64,000 nt of DNA from Chryseobacterium sp. c4a (GCF_009900745.1 NZ_WXVU01000008.1:62001-126000), one strand, 5' to 3'. Positions 20,387 to 28,258 are shown, counted from the stretch's first letter. Notes: generated by a model from the letters alone, not told the origin. Program-made: numbers and translations.

Positions 20387-20478
20387 AAAAAAATCACCCC
20401 GTAAATGAGATGATTTTTCACATATTCACTACCCTTCTAAAGAGTAATAAAAACAAGAACAACCAAAGGCAATTCCAT
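20387..20478 (-). ncRNA. Array small RNA, copy 5
   Basis: TATATTTG at 20490-20483. Terminator and internal stems are consensus. The variable tail is shared with copies 9 and 14. Confidence 0.7.
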
Positions 20479-20636
20479 AATTCAAATATAGAAAGAATAT
20501 TTGATATACACAAATATATTCAGAACTTTTTTACATGTTTTTTTCAAAGAGAATTTAATAGAAATAGATTGAACCAACACAAGCCGACACTAAACCATCC
20601 GTCAACTTCACATCTAGAAACAAAACACCTAAAAGC

Positions 20637-20727
20637 AAAAAAAATCACCCCGTAAGTGAGATGATTTTTAATATTCACTACCCTTCTAAAGAGTAATAAA
20701 AACAAGAACAACCAGAGACAATTCTAT
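20637..20727 (-). ncRNA. Array small RNA, copy 6
   Basis: TATATTTG at 20739-20732. Terminator loop variant ACTTAC (GTAAGT on the plus strand), shared with copies 8 and 10. A few bases are missing between the two hairpins. Confidence 0.7.
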
Positions 20728-20877
20728 AATTCAAATATAGAAAGAATATTTGATATACACAAATTTATTCAGAACTTTCTACATGTTTTTTTTAAAAGAA
20801 GATTTAAAGGAAAATAGATCGGATTACCGCAAGCTAACACCAAGCTATCCATATAAAACCAAAAACACATATAAAGC

Positions 20878-20971
20878 AAAAAAAAATCACCCCGTAAATG
20901 AGATGATTTTTTATATATTCACTACCCTTCCAAAGAGTAATAAAAACAAGAACAACCAAAGGCAATTCTAT
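20878..20971 (-). ncRNA. Array small RNA, copy 7
   Basis: TATATTTG at 20983-20976. Consensus terminator; one substitution in the loop of the internal hairpin. Variable tail as in copies 4 and 10. Confidence 0.7.
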
Positions 20972-21131
20972 AATTCAAATATAGTAAGAATATTTGATAT
21001 ACACAAATTTATTTACAACTTTCTACATGTTTTTTTTCAAAGAGGATTTAAAGGAAAATAGACTGAATCAACACAAACCAACACTAAACCAACCTTCCAA
21101 CTACCCATCTAAAACAAAACAGGCATAAAGC

Positions 21132-21222
21132 AAAAAAAATCACCCCGTAAGTGAGATGATTTTTAATATTCACTACCCTTCTAAAGAGTAATAAAAACAA
21201 GAACAACCAGAGGCAATTCTAT
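21132..21222 (-). ncRNA. Array small RNA, copy 8
   Basis: TATATTTG at 21234-21227. Loop variant and short spacer as in copy 6, and nearly the same tail: copies 6 and 8 appear to be a recent duplication. Confidence 0.7.
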
Positions 21223-21370
21223 AATTCAAATATAGAAAGAATATTTGATATACACAAATTTATTCAGAACTTTCTACATGTTTTTTTAAAAGAAGATTTA
21301 AAGGAAAATAGATCGATTACCGCAAGCTAACACCAAGCTATCCATATAAAACCAAAAACACATATAAAGC

Positions 21371-21463
21371 AAAAAAAATCACCTCGTAAATGAGATGATT
21401 TTTTATATATTCACTACCCTTCTAAAGAGTAATAAAAACAAGAACAACCAAAGGCAATTCTAT
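21371..21463 (-). ncRNA. Array small RNA, copy 9
   Basis: TATATTTG at 21475-21468. Terminator stem reads GAGGTGAT: a U-G wobble of the other copies becomes a U-A pair, so the stem is stronger. Confidence 0.7.
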
Positions 21464-21625
21464 AATTCAAATATAGAAAGAATATTTGATACACACAAAT
21501 ATATTCAGAACTTTTTACATGTTTTTTTTTAAAAAAGAAGATTTAATGGAAAACAAATTGGATCACTACAAACTAACACTAAACCATCCGTCAACTTCAC
21601 ATCTAGAAACAAAACACCTAAAAGC

Positions 21626-21716
21626 AAAAAAAATCACCCCGTAAGTGAGATGATTTTTAATATTCACTACCCTTCTAAAGAGTAATAAAAACAAGAACAA
21701 CCAAAAGCAATTCTAT
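21626..21716 (-). ncRNA. Array small RNA, copy 10
   Basis: TATATTTG at 21728-21721. Loop variant and short spacer of copies 6 and 8, joined to the variable tail of copies 4 and 7, as expected from unequal exchange. Confidence 0.7.
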
Positions 21717-21875
21717 AATTCAAATATAGAAATAATATTTGATATACACAAATTTATTTACGATTTTCTACATGTTTTTTTCAAAGAAGATTTAAAGGAA
21801 AATAGACTGAGTCAACACAAACCAACACTAAACCAACCTTCCAACTACCCATCTAAAACAAAACAGGCATAAAGC

Positions 21876-21968
21876 AAAAAAAATCACCCCGTAAATGAGA
21901 TGATTTTTTATATATTCACCACCCTTCTAAAGAGTAATAAAAACAAGAACAACCAAAGGCAATTCTAT
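21876..21968 (-). ncRNA. Array small RNA, copy 11
   Basis: TATATTTG at 21980-21973. Internal stem has U-A changed to U-G (CACCACCC on the plus strand), a change shared with copy 12. Confidence 0.7.
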
Positions 21969-22129
21969 AATTCAAATATAGCAATAATATTTGATATACA
22001 CAAATTTACTTACAACTTTTTACATGTTTTTTTTCAAAGAGGATTTAAAGAAAAATAGATTGGATCAACACAAGCTGACACTAAAACAAACATCCACCCA
22101 CCTACCTAGAAACAAAACAGGCATAAAGC

Positions 22130-22222
22130 AAAAAAAATCACCCCGTAAATGAGATAATTTTTTATATATTCACCACCCTTCTAAAGAGTAATAAAAACAA
22201 GAACAACCAAAGGCAATTCTAT
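22130..22222 (-). ncRNA. Array small RNA, copy 12
   Basis: TATATTTG at 22234-22227. The 5' arm of the terminator reads ATTATCTC: a C-G pair becomes U-G and pairing is kept on the minus strand. Shares the internal-stem U-G of copy 11. Confidence 0.7.
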
Positions 22223-22369
22223 AATTCAAATATAGAAATAATATTTGATATACACAAATTTATTTACAACTTTTTATACATTTTTTTCAAAGAAGATTTA
22301 AAGGAAAATAGATTGAATCAACACAAGCTCACACTAAATCGTCCATACAAAACCAAAAACACATAAAGC

Positions 22370-22461
22370 AAAAAAAATCACCCCGTAAATGAGATGATTT
22401 TTTTACATTCACTACCCTCCTAAAGAGTAATAAAAACAAGAACAACCAGAGGCAATTCTAT
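22370..22461 (-). ncRNA. Array small RNA, copy 13
   Basis: TATATTTG at 22473-22466. Terminator is consensus; a substitution in the internal loop and a changed spacer between the hairpins. Confidence 0.7.
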
Positions 22462-22611
22462 AATCCAAATATAGAAAAAATATTTGATATACACAAATTA
22501 ATCTACAACTTTTTACATATTTTTTTAAAGAAAATTTAAAGGAAAATAGATTGAACCAACACAAGCCGACACCAAACTATCCATACAAAACCAAAAAAAC
22601 ATATAAAACAA

Positions 22612-22702
22612 AAAAAATCACCCCGTAAATGAGATGATTTTTTTTATATTCACTACCCTTCTAAAGAGCAATAAAAACAAGAACAACCAAAGGCAATTCT
22701 AT
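22612..22702 (-). ncRNA. Array small RNA, copy 14
   Basis: TATATTTG at 22714-22707. Internal stem G-U variant as in copies 1 and 4. Variable tail as in copies 5 and 9. Confidence 0.7.
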
Positions 22703-22860
22703 AATTCAAATATAGAAAGAATATTTGATATACACAAATATATTCAGAACTTTTTTACATGTTTTTTTCAAAGAGAATTTAATAGAAATAGATTGAACCA
22801 ACACAAGCCGACACTAAACTATCCGTCAACTTCACATCTAGAAACAAAACACCTAAAAGC

Positions 22861-22954
22861 AAAAAAAAACCACCCCGCAAATGAGATGATTTTTTATATA
22901 TTCACTACCCTTCCAAAGAGTAATAAAAACAAGAACAACCAAAGGAAATTCTAT
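22861..22954 (-). ncRNA. Array small RNA, copy 15
   Basis: TATATTTG at 22966-22959. Same U-A to U-G terminator-stem change and ATTTGC loop as copy 3. Confidence 0.7.
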
Positions 22955-23101
22955 AATTCAAATATAGAAATAATATTTGATATACACAAATTTATTCAGG
23001 ACTTTTTACATGTTTTTTTCAAAGAGAATTTAATAGAAATAGATTGAACCAACACAAGCCGACACCAAGCTATCCATACAAAACCAAAACACATATAAAG
23101 C

Positions 23102-23193
23102 AAAAAAATCACCCCGTAAATGAGATGATTTTTTTTATATTCACTACCCTTCTAAAGAGTAATAAAAACAAGAACAACCAAAGGAAATTCTAT
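23102..23193 (-). ncRNA. Array small RNA, copy 16
   Basis: TATATTTG at 23205-23198. Both stems are consensus. Confidence 0.7.
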
Positions 23194-23353
23194 AATTCAA
23201 ATATAGTAAGAATATTTGATACACACAAATTTATTCAAAACTTTTTACATGTTTTTTTCAAAGAGGATTTAATAGAAAATAGATTGGATCAACACAAGCT
23301 GACACTAAAACAAACATCCAGCTACCTATCTAGAAACAAAACAAGTATAAAGC

Positions 23354-23445
23354 AAAAAAATCACCCCGTAAATGAGATGATTTTTTTTATATTCACTACC
23401 CTTCTAAGGAGTAATAAAAACAAGAACAACCAAAGGAAATTCCAT
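23354..23445 (-). ncRNA. Array small RNA, copy 17 (proximal end)
   Basis: TATATTTG at 23457-23450. The internal stem (23395-23412) has U-G changed to C-G, which strengthens it. This copy has no variable tail: similarity stops about 8 bp beyond its -33 box, so promoter, transcript and terminator are exactly what remains. Confidence 0.72.
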
Positions 23446-23449
23446 AATT

Positions 23450-23481
23450 CAAATATAGAAAGAATATTTGATATACACAAA
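23450..23481 (-). promoter_or_regulatory. Bacteroidota-type promoter of array copy 17 (same in all copies)
   Basis: On the minus strand TTTG (23481-23478), 20 nt, then TATATTTG (23457-23450). This matches the Bacteroidota primary-sigma consensus TTTG / TAnnTTTG with about 19-21 nt between the boxes. The 20-nt spacer varies by substitution between copies but never in length. Confidence 0.75.
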
Positions 23482-23581
23482 TTTATCCGCCTTTTTTTAT
23501 TATTTTTTTTATTAGGCATGTTATATGACACACAAGCACGATTTAAGCAATGAATCCTCCCGCTATATACAAATTACATCG

Positions 23582-23589
23582 TATATTTG
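23582..23589 (+). promoter_or_regulatory. Putative -7 box upstream of pepT
   Basis: TATATTTG, matching TAnnTTTG, 21 nt before the ATG at 23611. No good -33 TTTG is seen. It overlaps the TTG at 23587, which therefore is unlikely to be the start codon. Confidence 0.5.
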
Positions 23590-23610
23590 TTCAAATTTAT
23601 GATAAATCTG

Positions 23611-24858
23611 ATGAGTACAATAGAATTCAATCCCTTATGGAAAGAGAAATTACTGAATCGTTTTCTTAGCTATGTAAAAATATATTCAACAAGTGACGCA
23701 GAGAGTGAAGCAACTCCTTCTACTGAACGTCAGTGGGATATTGCCAACTACATCACAGAAGAACTGAAAACCATAGGGTTAGAAAATGTTTCAATTGATG
23801 AACACGGTTATATTATGGGCTATGTTCCATCTAATCTTGAAAATGATGACAGACCAACAATAGGATTCATTTCACATTACGATACTTCGCCCGATTTCAG
23901 TGGAGAAAATGTAAAACCTCAGGTTTGGGAAAATTATGATGGAAATGATTTATTATTAAATCAGACCACAGGGTTCACTTTATCTCCTTCAAGATTTGAA
24001 AGTTTAAAAAAATATATTGGTCAGACTTTAATTACTACTGACGGAAATACTCTTCTTGGGGCTGATGACAAAGCAGGTTGTGCAGAAATTGTTACTGCTG
24101 CAGAATACCTTATCGCACATCCGGAAATCAAACACGGAAGAATTGCAGTAGGCTTTACTCCTGACGAAGAGATCGGAAGAGGAGCACACAAGTTTGATGT
24201 AGCAAAATTCGGTGCTGAATGGGCTTACACAATGGATGGCGGAGAAGTTGGAGAATTAGAATATGAAAACTTTAACGCTGCCGGAGCTGTAGTAAAAATT
24301 CATGGATTAAGTGTACACCCAGGTTATGCTTATGGAAAAATGATCAACGCTGCTTTATTAGCTGCTGAGTTCGCTCAGATGTTACCAGCCAACGAAACTC
24401 CTTCAACCACTAAAGGCTTTGAAGGATTCTACCATTTAATGGACATTACTGCTGATATCTCTGAAGCTAAACTTCAATATATTATCCGTGATCACGATGC
24501 TGACAAATTTGAAGCAAGAAAGAAATTCATGGAAGAAAAAGTGGCTGAGTTTAATCAAAAACACGGTGCAGGAACTGCCGAAGTGGAGATTAAAGAACAA
24601 TACAGAAACATGAAGCAGCAGTTTGAAGGAAAAATGCACATTGTAGATCTTGCTGCAAAAGCAATGACAGAAGCTGGTATTGAGCCTAAAATCAAAGCTA
24701 TCAGAGGAGGTACAGATGGTGCACAACTTTCTTATATGGGACTTCCCTGCCCTAATATCTTTGCTGGAGGAATCAACTTCCACGGGCCTTACGAATATGT
24801 AGCATTAGAAAGCATGGAAAAGGCAACAGAAGTGATTATTAATATTGTAAAAGCTTAA
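23611..24858 (+). CDS. pepT: Peptidase T (tripeptide aminopeptidase)
   Basis: 415 residues from the chosen ATG, normal for PepT, a cytoplasmic M20-family dizinc aminopeptidase that releases the N-terminal residue of tripeptides. Seen: GFISHYDTSPDFSG (His and Asp of the first metal site), LLGADDKAGCAEI (bridging Asp), GFTPDEEIGRGA (catalytic Glu and metal-binding Glu), YTMDGGEVGELEYENFNAA, and the late IRGGTDGAQLSYMGLPCPNIFAGG and NFHGPYEYV. The frame can be extended upstream to a TTG at 23587, but that codon lies within the putative -7 box, so the start is set at MSTIEFNPLW. A 4-nt gap links it to the next gene. Confidence 0.95.
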   Translation: MSTIEFNPLWKEKLLNRFLSYVKIYSTSDAESEATPSTERQWDIANYITEELKTIGLENVSIDEHGYIMGYVPSNLENDDRPTIGFISHYDTSPDFSGENVKPQVWENYDGNDLLLNQTTGFTLSPSRFESLKKYIGQTLITTDGNTLLGADDKAGCAEIVTAAEYLIAHPEIKHGRIAVGFTPDEEIGRGAHKFDVAKFGAEWAYTMDGGEVGELEYENFNAAGAVVKIHGLSVHPGYAYGKMINAALLAAEFAQMLPANETPSTTKGFEGFYHLMDITADISEAKLQYIIRDHDADKFEARKKFMEEKVAEFNQKHGAGTAEVEIKEQYRNMKQQFEGKMHIVDLAAKAMTEAGIEPKIKAIRGGTDGAQLSYMGLPCPNIFAGGINFHGPYEYVALESMEKATEVIINIVKA

Positions 24859-24862
24859 TAAG

Positions 24863-25429
24863 ATGAAAAAACTCTTAGCATTAGCATTCATATTATCTTT
24901 TGCTTTCGGAAATGCCCAGATATCTGCATTTCAGAAGGCTGATTCCAAATATGAAAGAAAGAAAACGGCCTTGTACAACAAATACCCTAAGCCTAATGAC
25001 CTGAGAACTAAGCTAGAGTGGCTTCTTACAGAAGATAAAATAACATCTTATAAAAATGCTCTGGATAAAATTGCTGAAGAAGATAAAAAAGCATTAGCCA
25101 ATGATCCGCCAGTTAAAACAAAACTAGCTAAAGATGCGGAATATGAAGCAGGAAAAACAGCTTTTCAAAAAACGTTGTATGATGCTGTTGACCTTGCTTT
25201 CTTAAATTTTGCTTCAGACTCCTACAAGGCAACATTAAACTTTGTGGTAGATTCTAAAGGAAATGCTTTGGATGCCCAAGTAAAAGGAAACAATGAAGAT
25301 GTGAATGCATTTATTGAAGCGGCCTTTTATCGCATTAAAGAGAAGGGCAAGTGGAAACCTGCCGAAGTGAACGGAAAACCGGTATCTTCTACGGTCTCTA
25401 TACCTTTAATATTAAGTTTTAAAAAATAA
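24863..25429 (+). CDS. Exported protein with TonB-C-terminus-like domain
   Basis: 188 residues with a signal peptide (MKKLLALAFILSFAFGNAQ). Helical, charged middle at about 30-95. The last 80 residues read ATLNFVVDSKGNALDAQVKG, EDVNAFIEAAFYRIKEKGKW and then PVSSTVSIPLILSFKK. This strand-helix-strand order, with the K-W-x-P-A-x-x-x-G-K-P motif, is that of the TonB C-terminal fold. It is one of five such small proteins in this window. It starts 4 nt after pepT and is closed by a strong terminator, so it is likely cotranscribed with pepT. Function unknown. Confidence 0.82.
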   Translation: MKKLLALAFILSFAFGNAQISAFQKADSKYERKKTALYNKYPKPNDLRTKLEWLLTEDKITSYKNALDKIAEEDKKALANDPPVKTKLAKDAEYEAGKTAFQKTLYDAVDLAFLNFASDSYKATLNFVVDSKGNALDAQVKGNNEDVNAFIEAAFYRIKEKGKWKPAEVNGKPVSSTVSIPLILSFKK

Positions 25430-25432
25430 TAC

Positions 25433-25461
25433 AAAACCCGCTTTAATAGCGGGTTTTCTTT
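25433..25461 (+). terminator. Intrinsic terminator after the pepT unit
   Basis: 10-bp perfect stem AAAACCCGCT / AGCGGGTTTT with a 5-nt loop and following T-rich run, just after the stop at 25429. Confidence 0.9.
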
Positions 25462-25601
25462 TTACTTGCTTCACGAATACCTAAGAAACAAAACACAAAT
25501 AGTTCTGAAAATCATTATGTTATTGACATTAATTTAACCCAATTATTTTGTAGACTTTAAATAATTCACCTATTTTAGATAGAAACTTAAAATTTCTGTT
25601 T

Positions 25602-26909
25602 ATGAAAATGAAATCTAACTTCTTCAAAATCAGCAGAAAATTCTATTTCTCTATTTTTTTTGCTATTTTCTGCATGCTTATTTTAACGTCTTGTTCTCAG
25701 GATGATCCGGCAGAGACTCCTGTTGAAAAAACAACAGAGTCCGCTGCAATGAAAACTCTGGGAAATCTGACCTTACAAAAAAATGTAATTGTTCTGAATG
25801 ACGAATCTGTAAATGCAATTTCTTCCCATAATGAAGGAACTATTGCATTTAACCGAACAACCCCGCAAACAGACAGTATCTCTGTAGGAACCGTTATTGT
25901 AGGAACAAAAATAGATGGCGATCAGGTAAATACCATTCTATCGAAAGTAACTTCCATTTCTAAAGCTAGTAATGGTTTTGTAGTACAAACCTCCAGTGCT
26001 AAACTTGAGGAATTTATTTATAGTGGTACTATAAGTGGTGTGTATGATCCTTCAGACACAACACCTTTGAGCATCAATGGAAAAATGCTTAATTATGTAC
26101 CTGTTGAAGGTTTGGTTTCCAAAGAAATCAATAGTAAAATACTCTCTATTGAAGCCAAAAACCTTCAAAATAAAAAAATAGTTGAATTCAACCGTTATAA
26201 TTTTGACAAGACCTTTTCATTTCCTTTATCTTCAGCCGGAACATCCAATGTGAATGTAAAAGGAGGATTTACTCCTAAAATTGATTATAATATTTCATTC
26301 TCATGGGGGCATTTATCTGATTATTATGTAAACCTCATCATGGATGATATCAAGCTTCAAAGCACGGCAAGTATTGTGGGAAGTCTTGGCTATACAGCAA
26401 GTAGTACAGATTATCTGAATATTCCCATTGCTCCCATTGTGCTTGGCCCCACAGGACTTATCTTAAGCCCTACGATTTCCGCCGGGCCATTTCTTGGAGT
26501 ACAAGCAACAGGAAAAATACAGGGACAGCTTCTGGATCTTGAAGGAAATGCAAACTTCCTGGTAAGCAAAACTCCAGCCTTAAACATTAATCTTCAGAAA
26601 AAATCAGATCCTGCCATCACCGGATTGGGCGGAGATTTATCTGCAGAGGTAGGCATGGAAGCCAAAGGTGCTGTAGGCCTTATGTTTATCACTATACCTA
26701 TTGCTAATTCAGGATTAAGAGGAAGAGCCTCCGCACTATCTTCTTTGGGCTTAACGGTTATCCCTGAAAGAAAAGGTACTTTTTCTGTAAAAGGCAGAAT
26801 ACAAGCTGATATGTTTTATGGTTTTGGAATTGCTCCACTCAGATACGAGGGCACTATTCCTTTATTCAAAAAAGAATATTTGCTATATCAGAAGGATTTT
26901 AACTTTTAA
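25602..26909 (+). CDS. Predicted lipoprotein, beta-rich
   Basis: 435 residues. The N-terminus is basic followed by a hydrophobic segment ending in LTSC, an SPII lipobox with lipidated Cys at about residue 31, and then an acidic SQDDPAETP linker. The rest is Gly- and Ser-rich with alternating hydrophobic strands (FTPKIDYNISFSWG, GPTGLILSPTISAGPFLGVQ, GAVGLMFITIPIANSG), suggesting a beta-sandwich or partial barrel on the outer membrane. No family is recognised. It is a single gene, bounded by terminators at 25433 and 26931. A promoter-like TTG-N16-TTATTTTG lies at 25524-25550. Confidence 0.78.
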   Translation: MKMKSNFFKISRKFYFSIFFAIFCMLILTSCSQDDPAETPVEKTTESAAMKTLGNLTLQKNVIVLNDESVNAISSHNEGTIAFNRTTPQTDSISVGTVIVGTKIDGDQVNTILSKVTSISKASNGFVVQTSSAKLEEFIYSGTISGVYDPSDTTPLSINGKMLNYVPVEGLVSKEINSKILSIEAKNLQNKKIVEFNRYNFDKTFSFPLSSAGTSNVNVKGGFTPKIDYNISFSWGHLSDYYVNLIMDDIKLQSTASIVGSLGYTASSTDYLNIPIAPIVLGPTGLILSPTISAGPFLGVQATGKIQGQLLDLEGNANFLVSKTPALNINLQKKSDPAITGLGGDLSAEVGMEAKGAVGLMFITIPIANSGLRGRASALSSLGLTVIPERKGTFSVKGRIQADMFYGFGIAPLRYEGTIPLFKKEYLLYQKDFNF

Positions 26910-26930
26910 AGAAAAAAAATAATTATAGGA

Positions 26931-26956
26931 AAGCCGCTCATGTTGCGGCTTTTTTG
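26931..26956 (+). terminator. Intrinsic terminator
   Basis: Stem AAGCCGC / GCGGCTT with a 7-nt loop followed by T6, 21 nt after the lipoprotein stop. Confidence 0.88.
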
Positions 26957-27066
26957 TTTACCCAAAAACTTTCATACCTTATTCATCCATAATCATTTAA
27001 GACTATTCATTATATTTACATAGGATGTAATATCCTAAACTATAACATGTAATACAAGATTAAACT

Positions 27067-27312
27067 ATGAAACAAATGAAAAAGCTTTTGAGAAAGGATC
27101 TTTCAACGATTCTTGGTAACGGAATAGACAACTGCCATATGGGAGGAGATTCTTACAATTGCCAAAATGATTGTCAATGCGCCTGGGGAAAAGGCTGTGA
27201 AACGTATGAAGATGGAAGCCCTGGACAATGCATTGCCTCTGGAGGAGGAACTGGAGGTGGCACCGGCGGTGGATGTATTCCCCCTAATGACTGTACAGAT
27301 CAACCTTATTAA
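27067..27312 (+). CDS. Cys-rich peptide with bacteriocin-like leader
   Basis: 81 residues. The N-terminus KKLLRKDLSTILGNG resembles the leader of the six peptides at 40520-41748 (K-L-x-x-x-x-L-x-x-I-x-G). After it come eight cysteines, mostly in CxxxC or close pairs (C-HMGGDSYN-C-QND-C-Q-C), and a Gly/Thr-rich stretch before a last CIPPNDC. This is the pattern of a secreted leader peptide cut at or after the Gly motif. No export or modifying enzyme lies next to it. A terminator follows directly. A second in-frame Met at residue 4 could be the real start. A longer frame overlapping it on the same strand (from 27167) is rejected in favour of a start at 27470. Confidence 0.72.
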   Translation: MKQMKKLLRKDLSTILGNGIDNCHMGGDSYNCQNDCQCAWGKGCETYEDGSPGQCIASGGGTGGGTGGGCIPPNDCTDQPY

Positions 27313-27326
27313 AATTAAGTTATCAT

Positions 27327-27354
27327 CGGAAGCTCCCATCGCTTCCGTTTTTTA
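27327..27354 (+). terminator. Intrinsic terminator
   Basis: Stem CGGAAGC / GCTTCCG, loop TCCCATC, followed by a T-run; ends the Cys-rich peptide gene. It also argues against the long frame that reads through it. Confidence 0.88.
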
Positions 27355-27392
27355 TTTTTCATCTGAAAACAAGCTCTCATCAAAAGATTTCT

Positions 27393-27450
27393 ACCATTCA
27401 TCAAATAAAATTTACATCCATCTCTTAGATCTGTTGTTTTGCATCAAATT
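27393..27450 (+). repeat. Duplicated upstream region, copy 1
   Basis: About 58 bp containing ACCATTCATCAAATAAAATTT and TTGTTTTGCATCAAATT, nearly the same as 28344-28401. It lies just upstream of the T9SS cargo gene. TTGTTTTG is one base off TAnnTTTG, so it probably includes the promoter. Confidence 0.7.
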
Positions 27451-27469
27451 CATTAAACAACAATCACTT

Positions 27470-28234
27470 ATGAAAAAAATTCTTTTTTCAATGGCTATTC
27501 TAGCAGCAAATTATGCATTGGGCCAAATGAACCTTGAACATTCTTACACCTCTGATGGTAGTCATTGGAATATTTATTCGGACAGCACCACCTCTCACTA
27601 TCTGATTGGTAAAGCGAATAATACTTTTGAGATCTACCACGCCAATCATACCTTGTATAAAACATTAACGCCCAACATTCCGGCTAACTACACTTTTATC
27701 CCTGAATTATTTTGGGAAAGCTATTCTATCTCCAAGCGGATTTTTAATACCGATGATAAACTAGAATTTATCCTCACTTTTCTCAATAATCAGAATGGAC
27801 AGCACCTAATGCTTATCATTAGTGAAGACGGAAATATCATCAAGCAATTTGGAAATGAGTATCATTCTCTCTATCAGATTTTCCATGATGCCGTATCTAA
27901 TCAGAATAAATTTGTCATTTCAAAGAGTTCAGGTACTAACACGATTACAGAGGTATATGCACTCCCTACTTCCTCTCTAACCACATTGGAAATTCAAACA
28001 CAAAACAAAAATAAACTTTCAGCTTTTCCCGTTCCGGCCAACAAGCTTTTGAATATCATGAATCCCAGAAATGGAGGAAACAATGTTCAGGTCTATGATG
28101 TTTCCGGAAAAATGGTACTTCATAAAAGCTTTGGCTCAGGAGAGAAAAACATTGCCCTTGATGTAGAATCTCTTAAGGCAGGAGTTTACTTATATAAAAT
28201 CGGAGATCAAAGCTCCAAGTTTATCAAGAATTAA
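27470..28234 (+). CDS. Secreted protein with type IX sorting domain
   Basis: 254 residues from the ATG that begins the signal peptide MKKILFSMAILAANYALGQ. The last 70 residues (FPVPANKLLNI, VYDVSGKMVL, LKAGVYLYKIGDQSSKFIKN) match the T9SS type A C-terminal sorting domain, which directs export across the outer membrane and is then removed. The middle has the look of a beta-propeller or WD-like fold (HYLIGKANNTFEIY, KLEFILTFLNNQNGQHLMLI) but no enzyme motif. An upstream in-frame extension to 27167 overlaps the previous gene and its terminator, so it is rejected. The 58-bp upstream region is shared with the beta-barrel gene at 28421, hinting at co-regulation. Confidence 0.88.
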   Translation: MKKILFSMAILAANYALGQMNLEHSYTSDGSHWNIYSDSTTSHYLIGKANNTFEIYHANHTLYKTLTPNIPANYTFIPELFWESYSISKRIFNTDDKLEFILTFLNNQNGQHLMLIISEDGNIIKQFGNEYHSLYQIFHDAVSNQNKFVISKSSGTNTITEVYALPTSSLTTLEIQTQNKNKLSAFPVPANKLLNIMNPRNGGNNVQVYDVSGKMVLHKSFGSGEKNIALDVESLKAGVYLYKIGDQSSKFIKN

Positions 28235-28258
28235 CTCTTTTCTTCATCCTGGTTACTT

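Larger units (their letters stand above)
19380..23490 (-). repeat. Tandem array of 17 small-RNA transcription units, about 250 bp each
   Basis: Seventeen direct repeats start (hairpin position) at 19390, 19637, 19890, 20141, 20393, 20644, 20886, 21139, 21378, 21633, 21883, 22137, 22377, 22617, 22869, 23108 and 23360, so the period is 239-255 bp. Each unit has a well-conserved part of about 130 bp and a more variable AT-rich part of about 110 bp. Read on the minus strand, the conserved part is a promoter (TTTG, 20 nt, TATATTTG), about 90 nt of transcript and a terminator hairpin (ATCATCTC, 6-nt loop, GGGGTGAT, then U-run). Box sequence and spacing are intact in all 17. The unit at 23360 loses similarity just beyond its -33 box. 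The plus strand shows small open frames, but homopolymer-length changes break them between units. No protein or known RNA family is recognised. Confidence 0.88.

Noticed and set aside
19380..23490. CRISPR array
   Set aside because: Units are about 250 bp, far longer than CRISPR repeat-spacer units, the variable parts are themselves similar to each other, and no cas genes are present.
19407..23553. Small plus-strand open frames (about 70-170 aa) in every array unit
   Set aside because: They arise because the repeat has few stops on that strand. T-run length changes (6 to 8 T) and small deletions alter the frame between units, changes are not biased to third positions, and conservation follows the minus-strand promoter and hairpins instead.
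24436..24783. Antisense frame within pepT
   Set aside because: Low-complexity Phe/Ser/His-rich translation typical of antisense shadows of a real gene.
27167..27469. N-terminal extension of the T9SS cargo gene
   Set aside because: The extension overlaps the Cys-rich peptide gene, runs through its terminator and the duplicated upstream region, and the signal peptide starts only at 27470.
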